From DATFNI01 sp963787205 (lineage in GTDB: Bacteria; Bacteroidota; Rhodothermia; Balneolales; DATFMH01): DNA of 64,000 nucleotides. Position numbers and translations under genes: made by a program. Within the stretch, counting starts at the first letter, position 1. Each line of letters opens with the position of its first letter. The DNA is taken from positions 124,001 to 188,000 of the forward strand of contig CAWBCD010000006.1 in the NCBI GenBank assembly GCA_963787205.1, written 5' to 3'. The notes below the pieces were generated by a model. The model saw only the letters and a list, made by a program, of their open reading frames with translations. It was not told where the DNA came from and ran no database searches. Shown here in pieces: positions 28,902 to 38,700 of the stretch.

Positions 28902-31080
28902 ATGTGTCAGTACATGAATATCCCGACACATTCTCAATTACAGAGTACGCTTCAATTAGCAAATTTGGCGGCGTGGGATTGGAACTTCATGACCAATGAA
29001 TTTTCGCGTTCTGAATTGCATGATCAGCTTTTTGGTTATCCCGAAGGAATCGAAAAATGGGATATTGATACGTTCCGAAAATTGATCAATACTGAAGATT
29101 TCAGTCGCTTGGAAAAAACATTTCGTAATGTTGTCGATCATAAACACCTGCTGGAGTCTGAATTTCGTGTTATGTGGCCGGATGGAAGTATACACTGGCT
29201 TTGGACCCGTGGAATCATAACTGAATGGAAGGATGCCAAACCCATCCATATGTCTGGTGTTACCATTGATATTACTTCCCGCAAACAGGCTGAATCAGAA
29301 GCAAACGGATACCGGCGTCAACTGGAAAAGGCTCAGGAAATTGCCAGATTGGGTTATGGTGAATACAACTATAAAACCGGAGACTTTTTTTGGTCTGATA
29401 CCATTTATCAACTGTTCGGACTTGACCATGAACAATTTAAACTCAGCATCGGAAATTTTTATGAACTGCTTCCACTCAAAGAACGTGAAAAATATATAAG
29501 GCGGTTTGAGCATTCAGAGAAAACGGGCACATCTTTCGATCATATTTTCCAGCTCAACAAGCCAAACGGGGAGACTGGATATTTCCGGGAACGCGCCGAA
29601 TTTATCAAAGACGATCGGGGTGTACTTGAAAAGGTTAAATGGAATCATACTGGATGTAACTCAACAAGAACTGGCAAAAAATGAACTAGAGGGATACCGG
29701 AATCTCCTTGAAAAAGCACAGGATCTCGCCAGAATTGGCTATTGGGAGTATCACTATCACGACCAAACACTCGAATGGTCAGATAAGGTTTATGAAATCT
29801 TTGGGCTTAGTCCGGATACGTTTGAACTTACCCTGGAACACTTTATGGAACTCATCCACCCGGATGATCGCGGGAATCTGAAGATTGCTCAGGAATATGC
29901 CTTGCGCAACAATACCTTATTCGAGTCGGAATATCGTCTGATCAAACCAAATGGAGAAATTGGTCATTTTCAGGAGCGGGGTGAGTTTGTAACAGATAAT
30001 GAGGGCAGGTTAATAAAATTGGCAGGTGCCGTCATAGATATCACTTCCCTCAAAAAAGCAGAGCATCAATTACGAGATTCAGAACAAACATATCGCCTGT
30101 TATTCAAGGACAATCCGCTGCCCGGCTTTATTTACGATCTCGACAATCTGGAAATTCTGGAGGTGAATCAGGCAGCTGTGGAACATTATGGATACTCTGA
30201 AAAAGAATTTGTTTCCCTGCCTTTGGAGAGTTTGTATCCGCCTGAAGATATACCGGCTCTACATGACAAATTAAAACATATTGATCCTAAGTTTTCGGCT
30301 TCCGGTGAATGGACACATATCGCTAAAGATGGGAAACGATTCAGAGTTGAGATTATATCTGCAGGTATTCAATATCAGGGTAGAAACGCCAGGCAGGTTA
30401 TTATCAAAGACATTACGAAACAAAAGGAAAAAGAACGGGATAACCTGATTTCTATGATCAAAGGGCAAGATCGTGAGCGAAAACGCATTGCCATGGACCT
30501 TCACGACAGCCTTGCTCAATATTTAACTGCGGCGTCTTTGAACCTTAGTTCGGTAAGTAAACAAGTCGAACTGTTACCCCCTAACAAACAAGAGCAGTTT
30601 TCCAACGGTTTGTCACTTGTAAAAGATGCTCTGTGGGAAACCCGGGATATCGCACAAAACCTCATGCCAAGGGCCATCGAAGATTTCGGACTTATCCCGG
30701 CGCTGCTCGATTTGTTTAATAAGGTAGAACAGGCCAACAGCATTACGGTAAATTTTTATCAGAACATCGATCATTTAGAGCTTGAACGACAGATTGAAAT
30801 CAATATTTACCGCATTACACAGGAAGCCATCTCCAATGCTTTAAGACACTCTGGTGCAACCTGTATCGATGTTGAAACAACGACAGACAATCACATTATT
30901 TATTTTTCATTCTCTGATAACGGGAAAGGATATAATTCAGAGAAACAAGAAAATATGCGCCATGGGCTCGGTTTGTCAAACATGCATCTACGCGCCGAGT
31001 CAATGTCCGCAACACTCAATATTTATAGCAAACCAGATAATGGAACCAGCATAACTTTGAAAATCCCTTATTTGTCGTAA
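28902..31080 (+). CDS. Four-PAS HisKA_3 sensor kinase, frameshifted at about 29638
   Basis: Two overlapping frames (28902-29684 and 29506-31080) make one kinase. PAS 1 and PAS 2 are in the first frame, PAS 3 and PAS 4 in the second, followed by HisKA_3 (RKRIAMDLHDSLAQ, His codon at 30502) and a NarX/DesK-type HATPase (NALRHSGA, DNGKGY, HGLGLSNM). The first frame runs into junk after VLEKV; the second resumes with NGIILDVTQQE. Deleting one A from the AAA at 29637-29639 joins them smoothly, giving about 726 residues. PAS 2 and PAS 3 are near copies (LEKAQEIARLGYGEY, LEKAQDLARIGYWEY). It lies 10 bp upstream of its cognate-looking NarL-type regulator. Sequencing error or real lesion. Confidence 0.85.
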
Positions 31081-31090
31081 TTTTAACTCC

Positions 31091-31738
31091 ATGAAAACAG
31101 TGCATCTAATGCTGGTTGATGATCATAAAATCATACGGGATGGCATTAAGGCTCTCCTGCAGGATAACCCGGATGTACAGGTTGTAGCCGAAGCTGAGAA
31201 TGGGGCTGTAGCTGTTACATCAATCTCCAAAAATGAGATCGATGTTGTCTTAATGGATATCAATATGCCGGTCATGAATGGGATAGAGACAACCCGGGCT
31301 ATCAAGGAGCATGATAACACGATAAAAATCATTGCATTAACGATGCTTGAAGAAAAAGTAAATATAAAGGCCATGATTGAGGCTGGTGCATCTGGTTATA
31401 TTCTCAAGAGCGCTGGTGAAGAACAGCTTATCAGATCCATATCCACAGTTATGGATGGTAAATATTTCTTTAGTGATGAAGTGGCCCGAGCCGTTATGAT
31501 GGATTTGGTTTACCAGCGTGAACCAGATGAGAATAAAACCGGGGAATTCAAACTCACAGATAGGGAACTCGAAGTATTAAAGTTGATCGTTGAAGAGTAC
31601 ACCACGCAGGAAATAGCCAGCAAACTCTTTATCAGCGCACGAACAGTTGATGCCCACCGAAGAAATCTCCTTCAAAAGACCGGTGCCCGAAACCTGGCGG
31701 GTCTTGTCAGGTATGCAATAGAGCACAATATCAAATAA
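31091..31738 (+). CDS. NarL/FixJ-family response regulator
   Basis: A 215-residue two-domain regulator. The receiver has acidic residues Asp10-Asp11, phospho-acceptor Asp56 (VVLMDINMPVMNG), the Thr in LTML and Lys in YILKSAG. The C-terminal LuxR-type HTH reads LTDRELEVLKLI with ISARTVDAHRRNLLQKTG (about 150-212). It follows the HisKA_3 kinase gene by 10 bp, the classic arrangement for a kinase-regulator pair, and HisKA_3 enzymes usually pair with NarL-type regulators. It is intact, unlike its kinase. Targets may include the repeated GGTAATATT sites in this cluster, which is inference. Confidence 0.92.
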   Translation: MKTVHLMLVDDHKIIRDGIKALLQDNPDVQVVAEAENGAVAVTSISKNEIDVVLMDINMPVMNGIETTRAIKEHDNTIKIIALTMLEEKVNIKAMIEAGASGYILKSAGEEQLIRSISTVMDGKYFFSDEVARAVMMDLVYQREPDENKTGEFKLTDRELEVLKLIVEEYTTQEIASKLFISARTVDAHRRNLLQKTGARNLAGLVRYAIEHNIK

Positions 31739-31873
31739 GCCAACGAATAGTTTGTATATTTATATACTAAATTGGTACAATTACCTACTGTTTTTAGGTA
31801 GATTTCAGGTTGCATATTAGCAGTTGAAAATTGGATATTAGGACGTGTTTTATAATCTTCTGCTAAAGTAATA

Positions 31874-32239
31874 ATGCTATTGGTTAGTGATTCAGCGCCT
31901 GTCGGCTCCTCTTTGATTGGCCTCCTAAATGAAAAAGGGCTAGATACCATATCATCGGTAACATTCGATCGATTAAATGATGAATCGTGGATTGCTTCGT
32001 CTAAGCGGTTCACTACCATTGTTTTAGATCTGAGTTCCCTGAAAGGGAACTGCATAATGCGTCTTAAGGATATTCGGGACAAATTCCCCGTATGCAAGAT
32101 CATTGCTCTTCATACATACAGGCAGAAACGTATGATCAATCCCATAATTGAGGCCGGCGCTGATTATTATATTCTGATTGATTGCATGCCAAAAAAAATT
32201 GATTACGTTATGAGCATACACAACTCGCATTACGTTTGA
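31874..32239 (+). CDS. Stand-alone divergent receiver-like protein
   Basis: A 121-residue protein with the outline of a CheY-type receiver: LLVSDSAPVGSSL at the start, a candidate phospho-acceptor Asp52 in TIVLDLSSLKG, ALHTY as the Thr-containing strand, and AGADYYILID at the position of the Lys strand. The second acidic residue of the usual DD pair is absent and the Lys is not obvious, so phosphorylation is doubtful. No output domain is present. It follows the response regulator by 135 bp. It could be a pseudo-receiver, a connector, or a gene in decay. Confidence 0.6.
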   Translation: MLLVSDSAPVGSSLIGLLNEKGLDTISSVTFDRLNDESWIASSKRFTTIVLDLSSLKGNCIMRLKDIRDKFPVCKIIALHTYRQKRMINPIIEAGADYYILIDCMPKKIDYVMSIHNSHYV

Positions 32240-32381
32240 GGATTTTACTAAAGATACCTGGGCACTTCGCAGCCCACCTTTAGGATCCATTACACGACTC
32301 TAAATGCAGGAATCTCCTTCGTTCCGGAACGTCGTTAATTTTACTTCTTTACCTGTCGGGTTCTCCACGCGACCTTATCTT

Positions 32382-32602
32382 AACGTGAGTTCGAGATAAC
32401 GAAATTATATTCGCCAACCTCTCAATGTCATTCCGATCCCGAAGTGTCGGGAGAGGAATCTATCCTGGCTGCGATCCGGGCACATGCTCAGTACCATTTT
32501 TAGCGTTTCTGGACAGGTTAGATTTCTCCGTCCCGAGGCCTCGGAAAAATGACACTGGGGGGGTATTTTATTTACATTAAACCCTTATCTCGAACTCACG
32601 TT
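32382..32602. repeat. 18 bp inverted repeat pair enclosing a palindromic element
   Basis: AACGTGAGTTCGAGATAA at 32382-32399 is repeated exactly in inverse orientation at 32585-32602, with 185 bp between. This looks like the termini of a small non-autonomous element. No transposase and no clear target-site duplication were seen. Confidence 0.65.
32426..32554. repeat. Dispersed palindromic repeat, copy 1
   Basis: The left end TGTCATTCCGA...GAGGAATCT and right end AGATTTCTCCG...AAAATGACA are imperfect inverse complements. The form 'TGTCATTC...GAATCT' is a known intergenic repeat type in this bacterial group and recurs at 36298-36424. Confidence 0.6.
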
Positions 32603-32679
32603 ATCTTAGGGGAGGGTAACAGATGAGAGAAAAGAGAGTTGAATCCACACTTATCATTAGTATTGCAACTACTCCAAAA

Positions 32680-32695
32680 TAGGTAATATTACCTA
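32680..32695. promoter_or_regulatory. 16 bp perfect palindrome ahead of a PAS-kinase gene
   Basis: TAGGTAATATTACCTA is fully symmetric. Related sequence occurs at about 28540 (GGTAATATTGGGTA) and about 31778 (ATTACCTACTGTTTTTAGGTA). It is a candidate binding site for a dimeric regulator such as the NarL-type protein encoded at 31091. Confidence 0.5.
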
Positions 32696-32798
32696 CGTTA
32701 AAATTAGGTCTTTTGCGTCATATTAGAGCCTTTTAATATGACGATATTAGAAGACTACCGTAACGACCTACATCATCACCTCGTCTTTTAGCATTGAA

Positions 32799-35423
32799 AT
32801 GAAACCTCTTATGAGAGGACACACTCACCGTACGTGTCAAACTAACATGTCGCTGATCAACGCTCTGTCAGCCCATATCGCTGTTATTGATAACAAAGGC
32901 ATTATCATCGCTACAAATCGTGCATGGGACCAGTTTGCGCGGAATAACGGAGTCGATCGATACCAATCATATGGTGTCGGTTCCAACTACTTTGATATCT
33001 GCCTGAATGCCGCTAAAAATGGTGACAATTACGCGTTACAGGCAATGATAGGCCTGAAAGATGTGTTACGCGGCAGAAAAGATGAATTTAGCTTGGAATA
33101 TCCTTGCCATTCCGAAGACGAACAACGCTGGTTTTGTCTGCGAGCTACACGGATTACTGATCCTGAAAACGGATTAATCATTGTACATGAAAATACAACG
33201 GCCGTACAACAGGCCGAGTATAAACTGCGGGATAATGAGGAAAAATACCGTCTTCAGTTTGAAAACAGCATGGAGTGCATAGTCATTGCAAAGCCCGACG
33301 GAGAAATTTTGGATGCCAATCCGATGGCACTGCAGACGCTCGGATATTCACTGGAAGAATTGCAGTCAATAGGACGCAACGGCCTGATTGATCCTGATGA
33401 CGAACGCATCCACGAGGCTCTGAAAGAGCGTGAAGAAAATGGCTATTTCAGGGGGGAGCTTAATTATCGACGACCGGATGGAACCATTCTACCGGTATCT
33501 CTCAGCTCAAAAATATACCAAAGCTCATCGGGCGAAGAACGAACCATATTGATATTTCACGATATCTCTGATCGAAAACTCATTGAAGAAAAACTTTCCC
33601 GTGAACGATCCCTTTCAAAAGCGATTTTGGACAATTTGCCTGGAACATTTTGCATGATTGATGAAAACGGCTATGCCGTTCAGTGGAACAAAAACCTGGA
33701 AAATGTGCTGGGTTACTGTTCGAAAGAAATCAGCAGACTGCATACTAAAAATTTAGTTTGTGAAAAGAACCGCGATGCCCTCGCCGTTGCTCTGGAGGAA
33801 GTATTCCAGAACGGAGAAAGCGTAGTTGAATTGGATCTCCTCACCAAAGATGGCAGAACGCTGCCATTTTTCTTTGTTGGCGTAAAGTTTATGATAGATG
33901 AGCAACCATACCTAATTGCGCTCGGGCTCAACCTGGAAGAACAGGTTGCCATCGAAAATGAACTGAATATGAACCGTACGATGTTCACCCAGCTTTTTGA
34001 TAATTCTCCGATTGGCATTGCCCTGATATCACAGTCACTTGAGATCCAGATGATTAACGAAGGATTTTCTACATTTTTGGATATTCGGAAACGGAAGCCC
34101 TTGAAAAAGATCTGGTAAATTTGATTGTGCCGGAAGAGCTTCAGGATAAAGTTCGTGAAGATGCCGGGTCGGCCTTCAGCAACCAAAACTATCATGCTGA
34201 AACCGAACGTATTTCAAAATCAGGTGAACGAATACCAGTGATGATTGTCGGTATACCGATTTTGATGGAAAGCAATGAACGGGCCGCTTTTGTAATGTTT
34301 GTCGATATCTCGGAACGTAAACAGCTTGAGGAAGCCCGTAAAACACTGCTTGAAAAAGAACGGGCGGCACGTATCCAGGCAGAGTCAGGCCTGAGCAATC
34401 TGGAAAACATCTTCCGGAATGCACCGGTTGCTTCATGCATGCTCGAAGGGCCTCAATATATTCTTACATATGCAAATGAGGCCTTTAAATCTCTTTTTGA
34501 TCGAGAGCTCATACTGGACGCTCCGATTATTGAATCTTTGCCTGCCATAAAAGATCAGGGTTTCTATGCCCCTCTTGAACAGGTTTTGGCAACCGGAGAA
34601 CCTTATTTCGCCCGGGAACAAAAAGCAATTCTAAACACAGGAAAAGATTATCAGTCAGAACTTTATCTGACAATTGTCTTTCGGCCTTTCAGAAACAAAA
34701 CTGGTCAGGTAAAGTCGATTCTCGTGCAGGCAATGGATGTTACCGAACAGGTGCTGAACAGACAGGCCATCCAGGTAACACTAAAACAGAAAGAAATCCT
34801 GCTGCAAGAAGTCCATCACCGGGTAAAAAACAATTTGGCGCTTATAACCAGTCTTCTTGATTTGCAGGTTAGCGACACCGAAGAACATTATGGTATCGAG
34901 TCAACTAAAGCAGACGCAAATGCGGATTCATTCGCTTGCCCGTATCCATGAATTGCTATATCGTCATGATAATCTGGTTCATATCCCATTCCATGAGTAT
35001 CTGCAAAGCCTGATTTCAAGGGTTGCAGACTCTTTCCCCGGGAAGAAATCACTGATACACATCAAATCGGCTATAAACCCCGTAGAGATGAATGTTAACC
35101 AGGCAATACCATGCGGTCTTCTGGTAAACGAAATTATGAATCATCTCTATAAATACGCCATGATCAGACAAAAGCACGGTGACCTCACCGTAAACATCCG
35201 GGAAAGAGGCGAGACGATTCATATGCACTTTATTCTTGACGGGTTGTTTCTGACTAAAGAGATGCATATGACTGAAGATCAGTCTCTGGGCATGAGTATC
35301 ATACGAACGCTCGTCGCTCAATTAGATGCCAAAATCCGGATTCATAATAAGCCAAGATTTGAACTGTTCCTATCATTTGCGAAAAGTGATGACCGCGGTT
35401 CAGCCAACTGTTTGCTGAACTAA
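32799..35423 (+). pseudogene. Five-PAS HisKA_2 sensor kinase, two frameshifts and degenerate ATPase
   Basis: Three frames (32799-34118, 34121-34951, 34857-35423) form one gene. PAS 1-3 lie in the first frame. PAS 4 begins in it (FSTF) and resumes as GYSETEALEKDL in the second, consistent with loss of one T from the run at 34074-34078. PAS 5 and HisKA_2 (EVHHRVKNNLALITSLLDLQ) follow; a second shift near 34890-34905 moves the sequence to the third frame (QTQMRIHSLARIHELLY). The ATP-binding domain is eroded: the N box reads NEIMNHLYKYA and the G1 box is replaced by LDGLF. Two indels plus lost ATP-site residues argue for a genuine pseudogene rather than sequencing error. Confidence 0.82.
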
Positions 35424-35505
35424 TAATAAAACCAGAGAGCAACTGTAAAACATTCACTTGAAATCATTACAACCAAAATCTAACACCTTACAACAGGAGT
35501 CCATT

Positions 35506-36270
35506 ATGAATGACTCACTACAAAAACTCGTACTTGCCTACTATGAATATCCAACCACCGAACTTCGACATGCCATTATCACTAAGGCAATGCCACTCGT
35601 TCGAAGCATCGTTGGAAAGATAAATCGCCCTAACACATCACTTTCACAATATGAAGACCTTGTTAGTGCAGGTATTCTCGGCCTGCTTCAGGCACTGGAC
35701 TCGTACGATCCATCCCAAAATGTTCAGTTGCACACTTCTGCTTATTACAGGATTCGGGGCAATGTGATCGACTATCTGCGAAAAATCGATAAAATGCCTC
35801 GTGTCCATCGCAGCATGTATGGCAAAGCCCAGGAAGCATCAACACGATTAATGCAAATACTGGGACGAGAACCCGAAGATGAGGAGATTGCTGATGAATT
35901 AAATATAAGTATTAAAGAATACAACGATCTCCTGGTTAACATCCAGCAACGGTCCGCCTTATCACTCTATGACTATCAGTATGCCGATTCCGACCTTAAC
36001 CATCTTTCTGACTATCTCGAGGACAAGAATATTATGAGCCCGAGCCATGATGTTGAAAAGCAGTCGTGTTACAGTCATCTGGCCGATGAAATAAAGAAAC
36101 TAAAAGAGAGAGACCAGATAATCCTGGCGATGTACTACTATGAAGAGATGACCCTGAATGAGATCGCCCAGGTTTTTGGGCTGACCGAAGCCCGCATTTC
36201 TCAGATAATTGGCAAATTGCTGCTTCAACTGCGCGTGGTTTTGCAAAGAGAAGACGAATTAAGGGACTGA
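35506..36270 (+). CDS. FliA/WhiG-family (group 3) RNA polymerase sigma factor
   Basis: A 254-residue alternative sigma factor with regions 2, 3 and 4. Region 2 includes YEDLVSAGILGLLQALDSYDP and the YRIRGNVIDYLRKID element of the FliA group; region 3 has GREPEDEEIADELNIS; region 4 has MTLNEIAQVFGLTEARISQIIGKLL. The ATG at 35506 is chosen because AGGAG lies 6 bases upstream; an in-frame TTG at 35458 lacks a site. It is 82 bp downstream of a decayed PAS kinase and on the same strand as the whole signalling cluster. No flagellar gene is in the window. It could be flagellar, or a stress sigma controlled by the neighbouring sensors; the latter is only inferred from position. Confidence 0.85.
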   Translation: MNDSLQKLVLAYYEYPTTELRHAIITKAMPLVRSIVGKINRPNTSLSQYEDLVSAGILGLLQALDSYDPSQNVQLHTSAYYRIRGNVIDYLRKIDKMPRVHRSMYGKAQEASTRLMQILGREPEDEEIADELNISIKEYNDLLVNIQQRSALSLYDYQYADSDLNHLSDYLEDKNIMSPSHDVEKQSCYSHLADEIKKLKERDQIILAMYYYEEMTLNEIAQVFGLTEARISQIIGKLLLQLRVVLQREDELRD

Positions 36271-36297
36271 GATACCTATGTCAAAGTAACCACAAGA

Positions 36298-36424
36298 TGT
36301 TATTCTGAATTTTCCGATTTAAGAATCTCGCCAGTAATAATTCCTATGCCTTACAACGTTTTGACAGAATCGTTACAAAGATACACGAGATTCTTTGCTC
36401 ACAGCACTGGTACAGAAATATGAC
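36298..36424. repeat. Dispersed palindromic repeat, copy 2
   Basis: The left end TGTTATTCTGA...AAGAATCTCGCC and the right end CGAGATTCTTTGCT...CAGAAATATGAC are imperfect inverse complements of each other. The same architecture and end sequences are found in copy 1 at 32426. It lies between the convergent sigma-factor and smpB genes. Confidence 0.6.
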
Positions 36425-36460
36425 CCAAAATGACGAAGCTCAAAAAAAATTCAAACTGTC

Positions 36461-36940
36461 TCAGACCTTGAATTGCGCATTCTTTAATGTGCGCTGCAGC
36501 TCTCTTTTGGCGTCCTTCGTTGCAATATCCTGGCGCTTGTCGTATTGCCGTTTACCATGAGCGAGTCCGATCAATACCTTGGCATATCCCCTCTTAAAAT
36601 AGATTTTCAAAGGAACAATCGTATATCCCTTTTGACTGATATATTTGTCGATCTTAATGATTTCACTCTTATTGAGCAGCAGCTTACGAATTCGGCGGGC
36701 ATCATGATTGTTGTAAGATCCCTGTTCGTATTCTTTGATATACAAATCCTTGAGAAACACCTCGCCTTTTTGCATATAAGCAAAGGAATCTGTAAAACTC
36801 GCATTGCCTTTCCGAAGGGACTTCACTTCTGTTCCCTGTAATACAATGCCAGCCTCAAAAGTCTCATCAATGATGAAATCATGACGAGCCTTCCGATTAT
36901 TTATTTCAGGCGTAGTTTTGGTCGGATTTTGATCGCTCAT
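36461..36940 (-). CDS. smpB: SsrA (tmRNA)-binding protein
   Basis: It binds tmRNA and brings it to stalled ribosomes for trans-translation. The 159 residues show the family landmarks: NRKARHDFIIDETFEAGIVLQGTEVKSLR at the start, GSYNNHDARRIRKLLL in the middle, YFKRGYAKVLIGLAHGKRQYDKR near the end, and a basic C-terminal tail. Normal length. It is the last gene of a four-gene minus-strand run, 32 bp after the lipoprotein gene. No tmRNA gene was recognised in the window. Confidence 0.97.
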   Translation of the reverse strand: MSDQNPTKTTPEINNRKARHDFIIDETFEAGIVLQGTEVKSLRKGNASFTDSFAYMQKGEVFLKDLYIKEYEQGSYNNHDARRIRKLLLNKSEIIKIDKYISQKGYTIVPLKIYFKRGYAKVLIGLAHGKRQYDKRQDIATKDAKRELQRTLKNAQFKV

Positions 36941-36972
36941 AATGCAAATCCTCCGGTCTTCTGACTTTCGAA

Positions 36973-37491
36973 TTATTGAAGGAAGCCCAGCCTCTTCAGA
37001 TCAGGAACAACGGCTTTAGGTACCGACTTATTCGGCATCGTTTTATACACATCGATAATCTGGTTGATCTGGCGCGTGGCTTCCTGATTGTGTGGATCCA
37101 GATCCAAAACATGAATGAAATCCTTCAATGCTACCGTTACGGCAAGACGCATCTTTGCTGTTGCCGTATACGGACCATAATACATGTTCCATACGCCATC
37201 TTTCAGGTATAGCTTAGCCAGCAGCTGCTTTGATTGTGCATCATTCTTTTCCTCCAGTTGAGGCACAACCTCTTTGAAGAGAGCTGGATTGAAGTCGTTC
37301 GAAGTATCCTGATCCGTATTGTCGGAATTCAGCAAAAAATTGACTTTCTCCTGCAGGCTCTCGGATTCCAGTTTTGCCGGTATCGTTGTTTTTAAACCTT
37401 CATTCATAGGTGAAGTTTTAGATGACTTTTTGCTGCATGCGATAAGGCTCAGTCCGATAAACAGACCAAAGATTGGGCCTTTGAGATACAT
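36973..37491 (-). CDS. Putative lipoprotein with TPR-like helices
   Basis: A 172-residue protein with a lipoprotein signal: hydrophobic stretch to about residue 18 and lipobox LIAC-S (Cys19). The mature part is helical. A TPR-like segment (FIHVLDLDPHNQEATRQINQIIDVYK, about 120-146) is visible. Function unknown. It starts 11 bp after the M50 protease gene and precedes smpB by 32 bp, so it is part of the arcA-protease-lipoprotein-smpB run. Confidence 0.7.
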   Translation of the reverse strand: MYLKGPIFGLFIGLSLIACSKKSSKTSPMNEGLKTTIPAKLESESLQEKVNFLLNSDNTDQDTSNDFNPALFKEVVPQLEEKNDAQSKQLLAKLYLKDGVWNMYYGPYTATAKMRLAVTVALKDFIHVLDLDPHNQEATRQINQIIDVYKTMPNKSVPKAVVPDLKRLGFLQ

Positions 37492-37502
37492 AGATAAACC
37501 TG

Positions 37503-38690
37503 TTATGGATTTAAAAGATAAATAGGATCTGGACTAATACAGAGTATAAAGATAATCATACTCAACCAACCAAGCACCATCCTCGTTCGGTCGAGCTTCT
37601 GTTCGTTGAGTACCGGTGGGTGATCGAGTTTTACCAGAAAAGCCAGGAAAAGTGTCCAAACCAGCCATGTAGCATTGCCTTGAACATTTTGTGCACCCGC
37701 TATCGCATAGATGTAAATAGCGGTGCTGATCAGTGAGCCGGCCCACACGGGTGCCATCCAGTTTTGTTCGCCATCATAAGATTTTCGAAGCAGCAAATAT
37801 AACCCGGCGGCCCAGATAAGCCATCCGATAACTCCAAATCCGTAATCCCACGAGACAAACTGGTTCGACAACATTGGTACCAGGCCGATACCACAAAGAA
37901 CCGTGAGGATAGCAAAGAAAAGACGTGCCACAATCTTGTGATTGCGACGGCCGATCAGTGCATACAGAATATGACCACCGTCGAGCTGGCCGATGGGCAT
38001 CAGGTTGAGCGCCGTGAAAAAGAGTCCCAGCCAGCCGGCAAATATCACCGGATAGTGATACATCTCCCACATGGGGGGGATATTGTGAAAGAACATGCGC
38101 AAAAAATCAAAAAGCAGGGTGTTTCCCAGCATAAGAATCGCCCCGTTCTTTTCCGGAAGCGGGTGTGAGGGAAATCTGTGGAACTGAAGGATGAACTCTT
38201 TCAAATTCTCATGTCCCGGCAAGCCCATGATAAGATGCGTGCCGGGTGAGGTAGCCATTCCAAAGATCAGCAGCCCCAGTGAAACAACAAAACCCGCAAG
38301 CGGCCCGGCGATGCCAATATCAAACAGCTTTTTTGTGGCTTCCACACGCTCTTTGATACGTATGACAGCTCCCATCGTGCCAATTGGGGATATGATGGGA
38401 ACCGGTATGAAATACGGTAGTGTCGTCTTAACCCGGTGAATGACCGCAGCTATGTAATGGCCAAATTCATGGGTCCCGAGGAATAACAGCAACATTGCCG
38501 CAAACAGGATTGCGGACGGTACTGAGGCCATAAAACCAACAAATAAAACCGTAAACGCAACAGATATATAAGTTACAACAAACAGACTTGTATGCTTGAG
38601 TATCGTTAAGAATGACAGATCCAGACGGTTGAACAGGTTTTGGTTCTCGCGTCTGTCCAGGATCTCGAATTGACTGTTGATTTCTTCCAA
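37503..38690 (-). CDS. Site-2 protease family (M50) membrane metallopeptidase
   Basis: A polytopic intramembrane protease candidate of 395 residues. Zinc-site motif HEFGH is at 74-78 within a hydrophobic helix; the second ligand block is NLMPIGQLDGGH (229-240), with Asp237 as the third ligand, both in standard M50 form. Six or more membrane helices are predicted by eye. This soluble-loop-poor type (related to YwhC/EGY1 proteins) lacks a PDZ domain, unlike RseP. It starts 10 bp after arcA. Targets are unknown; members usually cleave membrane-anchored regulators. Confidence 0.87.
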   Translation of the reverse strand: MEEINSQFEILDRRENQNLFNRLDLSFLTILKHTSLFVVTYISVAFTVLFVGFMASVPSAILFAAMLLLFLGTHEFGHYIAAVIHRVKTTLPYFIPVPIISPIGTMGAVIRIKERVEATKKLFDIGIAGPLAGFVVSLGLLIFGMATSPGTHLIMGLPGHENLKEFILQFHRFPSHPLPEKNGAILMLGNTLLFDFLRMFFHNIPPMWEMYHYPVIFAGWLGLFFTALNLMPIGQLDGGHILYALIGRRNHKIVARLFFAILTVLCGIGLVPMLSNQFVSWDYGFGVIGWLIWAAGLYLLLRKSYDGEQNWMAPVWAGSLISTAIYIYAIAGAQNVQGNATWLVWTLFLAFLVKLDHPPVLNEQKLDRTRMVLGWLSMIIFILCISPDPIYLLNP

Positions 38691-38700
38691 AATATGCCTG

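Larger units (their letters stand above)
32240..32798. other. Gene-free region carrying a dispersed palindromic element and a 16 bp palindrome
   Basis: No coding sequence is supported. It contains a repeat element (32426-32554) lying between 18 bp inverted repeats (32382-32399 and 32585-32602), and the perfect palindrome TAGGTAATATTACCTA at 32680-32695, about 100 bp before the next sensor gene. Confidence 0.6.
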
